A stretch of DNA of 64,000 bases from positions 992,001 to 1,056,000 of the forward strand of contig JALJCO010007127.1 in assembly GCA_023101725.1 (NCBI GenBank), given 5' to 3'. Position numbers and translations under genes: made by a program. The notes under the pieces are model-generated. The model was not told the DNA's origin. It saw only the letters and a program-made list of their open reading frames with translations, and made no database searches. Position 1 is the first letter of the stretch. Each line of letters begins with the position of its first letter. This DNA is from Atherinomorus stipes (taxonomy: Eukaryota > Chordata > Actinopteri > Atheriniformes > Atherinidae). This document shows, one piece after another, positions 63,783 through 64,000 of the stretch.

Positions 63783-64000
63783 GTCTGTCCATCCTCTTTC
63801 AAGATACAAGTTTCCAAGTTAAACAATAAAATCAAGAATAACAACATTAACATCAGGACAGTATCAGTTGTCAGTTACTTTAAAAACCATAACAAATGTG
63901 TTTAATGGTATGTCAAGATCTGGTTAAGGTGTGGTTAGGTTAAAGCTCAAAACTTGATTGGTTGGGGTTATAAATGCTTTGTTTTGTGGTCACTGTTCCA
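63783..64000. other. Start of intron 23
   Basis: Begins GTCTGT and runs off the window with AT-rich sequence. No acceptor followed by a MAM second segment (GH/Y-F/Y-L pattern) is present, so the gene continues to the right. Confidence 0.8.

Overview
The window looks like vertebrate, most probably teleost fish, nuclear DNA. It is AT-rich, almost entirely non-coding, and carries the degenerate interspersed repeats usual in fish genomes: short inverted-repeat DNA elements, a tRNA-headed SINE, a LINE tail and mononucleotide runs. I see no bacterial, phage, plasmid or CRISPR signature. The species cannot be fixed from the sequence; a percomorph teleost is an inference from repeat style.

One protein gene is recognisable, on the + strand. 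It begins at 12695 and is still open at the right edge. Twenty-three coding exons (12695 to 63782) join in a single open frame of 4165 nt (1388 codons plus one base). All 22 joins have matching phases and all introns are GT-AG. The product is secretory: a signal peptide (about residues 1-24) followed by strictly alternating LDL-receptor class A (LDLa) and MAM domains. These are LDLa1 25-59, MAM1 65-214, LDLa2 228-262, MAM2 266-426, LDLa3 435-471, MAM3 477-645, LDLa4 672-707, MAM4 712-873, LDLa5 883-919, MAM5 926-1081, LDLa6 1100-1134, MAM6 1138-1290, LDLa7 1300-1335, and MAM7 from 1345. Length, alternation and large introns fit MALRD1 (mouse Diet1), linked in mammals to intestinal FGF15/19 output and bile-acid control. 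MAMDC4 (endotubin) is the alternative family.

Layout: 1-12694 is upstream sequence with repeats and no gene I can support. 12695-20864 holds exons 1-5 (signal, LDLa1, MAM1). 24520-30169 holds exons 6-10, 35181-40208 exons 11-17, and 44812-45097 exon 18. 52084-53714 holds exons 19-20, and 60347-63782 exons 21-23. The long introns 1, 5, 10, 17, 18 and 20 carry most of the mobile-element remains.

The most instructive structures outside the gene are nested mobile elements. A 522-bp element with CAAGGTT/AACCTTG ends and an 8-bp target duplication (43011-43532) split an older repeat. A retroelement with a 15-bp duplication (31289-31761) sits inside a TTAA-flanked inverted-repeat element (31123-32145). 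A roughly 500-bp fold-back (46922-47450) has a CRE palindrome in its loop and TATA-like boxes in both arms, and lies inside another repeat. I did not find a convincing new biological system. The best leads are the fold-back, the mosaic intron pattern of the MAM repeats, and altered calcium sites in two LDLa modules.
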